Shown here: one piece after another, positions 61,783-64,000 of the stretch
Layout: the number at the start of each line of letters is the position of its first letter
Numbering within the stretch: the stretch's first letter is position 1
Assembly (NCBI RefSeq): GCF_004403945.1
Contig: NZ_SOHM01000034.1
Span: forward strand, 115,383-179,382
DNA: 64,000 nt
From: Cryobacterium lactosi
Lineage (GTDB): Bacteria > Actinomycetota > Actinomycetes > Actinomycetales > Microbacteriaceae
Direction of reading: 5' to 3'
Position numbers and translations under genes: made by a program
The notes under the pieces: model-generated
The model's database searches: none
Told to the model about the DNA's origin: nothing
Seen by the model: only the letters and a program-made list of their open reading frames with translations

Positions 61783-62793
61783 ATGGACATCGACCTCAGC
61801 GTGTTGCGGCTGATGGAGCGCGAGAAAGAGATTCCCTTCGAGGAACTCGTGCAGATCATCGAGCAAGCAATTCTGACGGCCTACCTCAAGCACACCCACC
61901 AGGGTGAGCCGCTGAAGCAGGCCGCGGAAGAAGAACCCGGAGCTCGCGTCGTACTCGACCGCAAGTCCGGTCACGTCGACATTTACATTCCTGAGCACGA
62001 CGAAGAGGGCAACATCATCGGCGAAGCCGTTGACAACCCCGACGACTTCGGCCGTATCGCCGCCTTCGCGGCCAAACAGGTCATCAACCAGCGGCTGCGC
62101 GACATCGCGGATGACGCGGTGCTCGGCGAGTTCAAGGGCCGCGAAGGCGAGATCGTCGCGGGCGTCATCCAGCAGGGGCCCAACCCCCGCATGATCCACG
62201 TCGACCTCGGCACCATCGAGGCGATCCTTCCCCCCGAAGAGCAGGTTCCCGGCGAAAGCTACGTGCACGGCGCGCGCATCCGGGTCTATGTCACGGCCGT
62301 CGGCCGCGGCATGAAGGGCCCGCAGATCACCGTGTCGCGCACCCACCCGTCGCTCGTGCGCCGGCTGTTCGCGTTGGAGGTCCCCGAGATCGCCAGCGGC
62401 GTCGTGGAGATCGTGTCACTGGCCCGTGAGGCCGGACACCGCACCAAGATCGCCGTGCGCGCCACCGAGCCCGGCGTCAACGCCAAGGGTGCCTGCATCG
62501 GCGAGCTCGGCCAGCGCGTGCGCGCGGTGACCGCGGAGCTCAACAACGAGAAGATCGACATCGTCGACTACTCGCCCGACCTGGCCACCTTCGTGGCCAG
62601 CGCGCTCTCGCCCGCCAAGGTCACCAGCGCCTACGTCATCGACGAGTCGATCAAGGCAGTCCGGGCCCTGGTGCCCGACTACCAGCTGTCGCTCGCGATC
62701 GGCAAGGAGGGCCAGAATGCCCGCCTCGCCGCCAAACTGACCGGCGCAAAAATCGACATCCAGCCGGACAGCATTCTGGAGGATGACGAATAG
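61783..62793 (+). CDS. nusA: Transcription termination/antitermination protein NusA
   Basis: 336 residues, normal for actinobacteria. N-terminal RNA-polymerase-binding domain (residues 1-125), S1 domain (GREGEIVAGVIQQ, about 128-195), then two KH domains (GACIGELGQRVRAVTAEL and LAIGKEGQNARLAAKLTG). It binds RNA polymerase and nascent RNA. AGGAGG precedes the ATG. Operon with ylxR and infB follows. The rimP gene, which often sits just before nusA, is not present here. Confidence 0.97.
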   Translation: MDIDLSVLRLMEREKEIPFEELVQIIEQAILTAYLKHTHQGEPLKQAAEEEPGARVVLDRKSGHVDIYIPEHDEEGNIIGEAVDNPDDFGRIAAFAAKQVINQRLRDIADDAVLGEFKGREGEIVAGVIQQGPNPRMIHVDLGTIEAILPPEEQVPGESYVHGARIRVYVTAVGRGMKGPQITVSRTHPSLVRRLFALEVPEIASGVVEIVSLAREAGHRTKIAVRATEPGVNAKGACIGELGQRVRAVTAELNNEKIDIVDYSPDLATFVASALSPAKVTSAYVIDESIKAVRALVPDYQLSLAIGKEGQNARLAAKLTGAKIDIQPDSILEDDE

Positions 62794-62801
62794 GGGGTAC
62801 G

Positions 62802-63059
62802 ATGGATCCCGTTAGAACGTGCATTGGATGCCGTTCCCGCGCCTCACGCTCCTCACTTCTGAGGATCGTCGCCCAGAATTCGGACCTTGTGGTGGATGAA
62901 ACCGCCACACTCCCTGGGCGAGGCGCGTGGATTCATCCCACCATCGCGTGCTTCCAGGAGGCCGCGAGGCGGCGCGCTTTTGGGCGTGCTCTCCGGGTGA
63001 CCAGCCCCCTGGACGCAAAACAACTAGAGAACAGGCTGACTTGGCTAATGGATAACTAA
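62802..63059 (+). CDS. ylxR: YlxR (DUF448) RNA-binding protein
   Basis: 85 residues. PVRTCIGCRSRASRSSLLRIV is the YlxR signature (CIGCR), and GRGAWIHPTIACFQEAARRRAF completes the fold. The family binds RNA and lies between nusA and infB in most bacteria, as here (eight bases after nusA). Its role is poorly defined. Confidence 0.95.
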   Translation: MDPVRTCIGCRSRASRSSLLRIVAQNSDLVVDETATLPGRGAWIHPTIACFQEAARRRAFGRALRVTSPLDAKQLENRLTWLMDN

Positions 63060-63135
63060 TGAGCGGCTCGAAATGAGAACCGTCCGTTACTAACGGCCTG
63101 CCCCTTTCCGGGTGCAGGCCCGGAACAGGAGAATT

Positions 63136-64000
63136 GTGGCTGCGAAACCACGCGTACACGAGATCGCTACTGAGCTCGGTGTCGACAGCAAGGTAGCCCT
63201 TGCCAAATTGAAAGAGATGGGCGAGTTCGTCAAGGGCCCGTCTTCCAGCGTTGAACCCCCCGTTGCCCGCCGTCTGCGTGCAGCACTCGAGGCCGACGGA
63301 GTCGCCACCGGCGGCGCCGCTGCCACCCCGGCGGCTCCTGCCGCCGCGAAGCCCGCGTCGACCAGCACGGTCAAGCCCGGCGTCCGTCCGGGCCCGGCGC
63401 GTCCCGCCGCACCGGTGCCCGCACCGGTCGTCGAGGCTCCCGCCGTGGATGCCCCGCCGATGCCGGCCGCACCGCTGACCGTCGCCGAGCGCCAGGTTCA
63501 GGCTGCCGAGAAGGCCGCCGCCGCCGAAAAGGCCGCAGCGACCGAGAAGGCCGCCGCCGAGGCGCCCGCCACCGCGGGCACCGAGACGACGCCCTCCGCT
63601 GCCACGCCGGCCCCCAAGGCCGACGGCGAGACGGCCACGGCCGCCAAGCCAGGCGGAACCGTGCCGCGTCCGGGAGCCCGTCCGGGCAACAACCCGTTCG
63701 CCAGCAACCAGGGCATGGGCAAGACCCCCACCCCGCGTCCGGGTAACAACCCGTTCGCGAGCGCGCAGGGCATGGGACAGCGTCCGCCGTCCACGTCCTC
63801 GCCCAGCAACATCCCCCGCCCTGCCGCACCCCGCCCCGGCGCCCCGCGCCCCGGTGGACCCGGCCAGGCACCTCGCCCGACCGGCTTCGGCCAGCGTCCG
63901 GGTGGCTTCCAGCGCCCCGGTGGCGCTCCGGGCGGCGCCGGTGGCGCTCGCCCCGGCTTCACCCGTCCGGGTGCCCCTGCCGGTGCGCCCGGCTTCGGCC
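63136..64000 (+). CDS. infB: Translation initiation factor IF-2, N-terminal part (3' end outside window)
   Basis: Starts at GTG 63136 after AACAGGAGAA and stays open to the window edge (288 codons). The first 55 residues ([20 protein letters not shown]) are the IF2_N domain. A long Ala/Pro-rich segment and Pro/Gly/Arg-rich repeats (RPGNNPFAS occurs twice) follow, typical of the actinobacterial IF-2 leader. The GTPase domain lies beyond the window. Last gene of the nusA-ylxR-infB operon. Confidence 0.96.
   Translation, partial: MAAKPRVHEIATELGVDSKVALAKLKEMGEFVKGPSSSVEPPVARRLRAALEADGVATGGAAATPAAPAAAKPASTSTVKPGVRPGPARPAAPVPAPVVEAPAVDAPPMPAAPLTVAERQVQAAEKAAAAEKAAATEKAAAEAPATAGTETTPSAATPAPKADGETATAAKPGGTVPRPGARPGNNPFASNQGMGKTPTPRPGNNPFASAQGMGQRPPSTSSPSNIPRPAAPRPGAPRPGGPGQAPRPTGFGQRPGGFQRPGGAPGGAGGARPGFTRPGAPAGAPGFG

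Overview
The window is high-GC (roughly two-thirds G+C by eye) actinobacterial chromosome. The order dxr - rseP - ispG - proS - nusA - ylxR - infB, the Microbacteriaceae-style kinase/lipoprotein modules and the DUF1206 gene suggest Microbacteriaceae, perhaps Cryobacterium. The genus is a guess. No rRNA, tRNA, CRISPR array, transposase, integrase or phage gene was found.

Left region (2-16787, + strand): one tightly overlapping operon-like block. It encodes an FHA protein (partial), a PP2C phosphatase, a transmembrane Ser/Thr kinase with a Cys-containing Fn3-like ectodomain, a 1973-residue membrane-anchored Ig/cadherin-like plus Fn3 protein, a MoxR ATPase, a DUF58 protein, a TgpA-like membrane transglutaminase whose catalytic Cys and His are replaced, a zinc-ribbon FHA protein and an EssC/EccC-like FtsK ATPase. 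It reads as a phosphorylation-controlled envelope or surface-assembly system.

Central metabolic region (16.8-30.6 kb): alanine dehydrogenase, a potDABC-type polyamine ABC importer, a BCCT transporter, a corrinoid adenosyltransferase, an asparaginase next to a GABA aminotransferase, a second GABA aminotransferase, OsmC, and a divergent MarR/quinone-reductase pair. Together these suggest uptake and breakdown of polyamines, GABA and amino acids.

Accessory region (30.6-37.2 kb): small unrelated genes (GrpB, SRPBCC, EamA with LysR, a truncated GNAT, a lipoprotein, two membrane proteins, GNAT, SDR).

Type VII-like locus (37.2-48.0 kb, - strand): LuxR regulator, two WXG100 proteins, a candidate secreted or membrane substrate, two uncharacterised soluble proteins, a single-pass membrane protein, a 1472-residue EssC-like FHA/FtsK ATPase and a ParA/MinD-like ATPase. 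No EccB, EccD, EccE, mycosin, EsaA, EssA or EssB is visible, so it looks like a minimal actinobacterial T7SS.

Right region (48.3-64 kb): an ArsR/AHSA1 pair, an acyltransferase, MEP-pathway genes dxr and ispG flanking rseP, an epimerase, two tandem kinase-lipoprotein modules whose kinases appear to start at CTG codons, then proS, DUF1206, nusA, ylxR and the start of infB.
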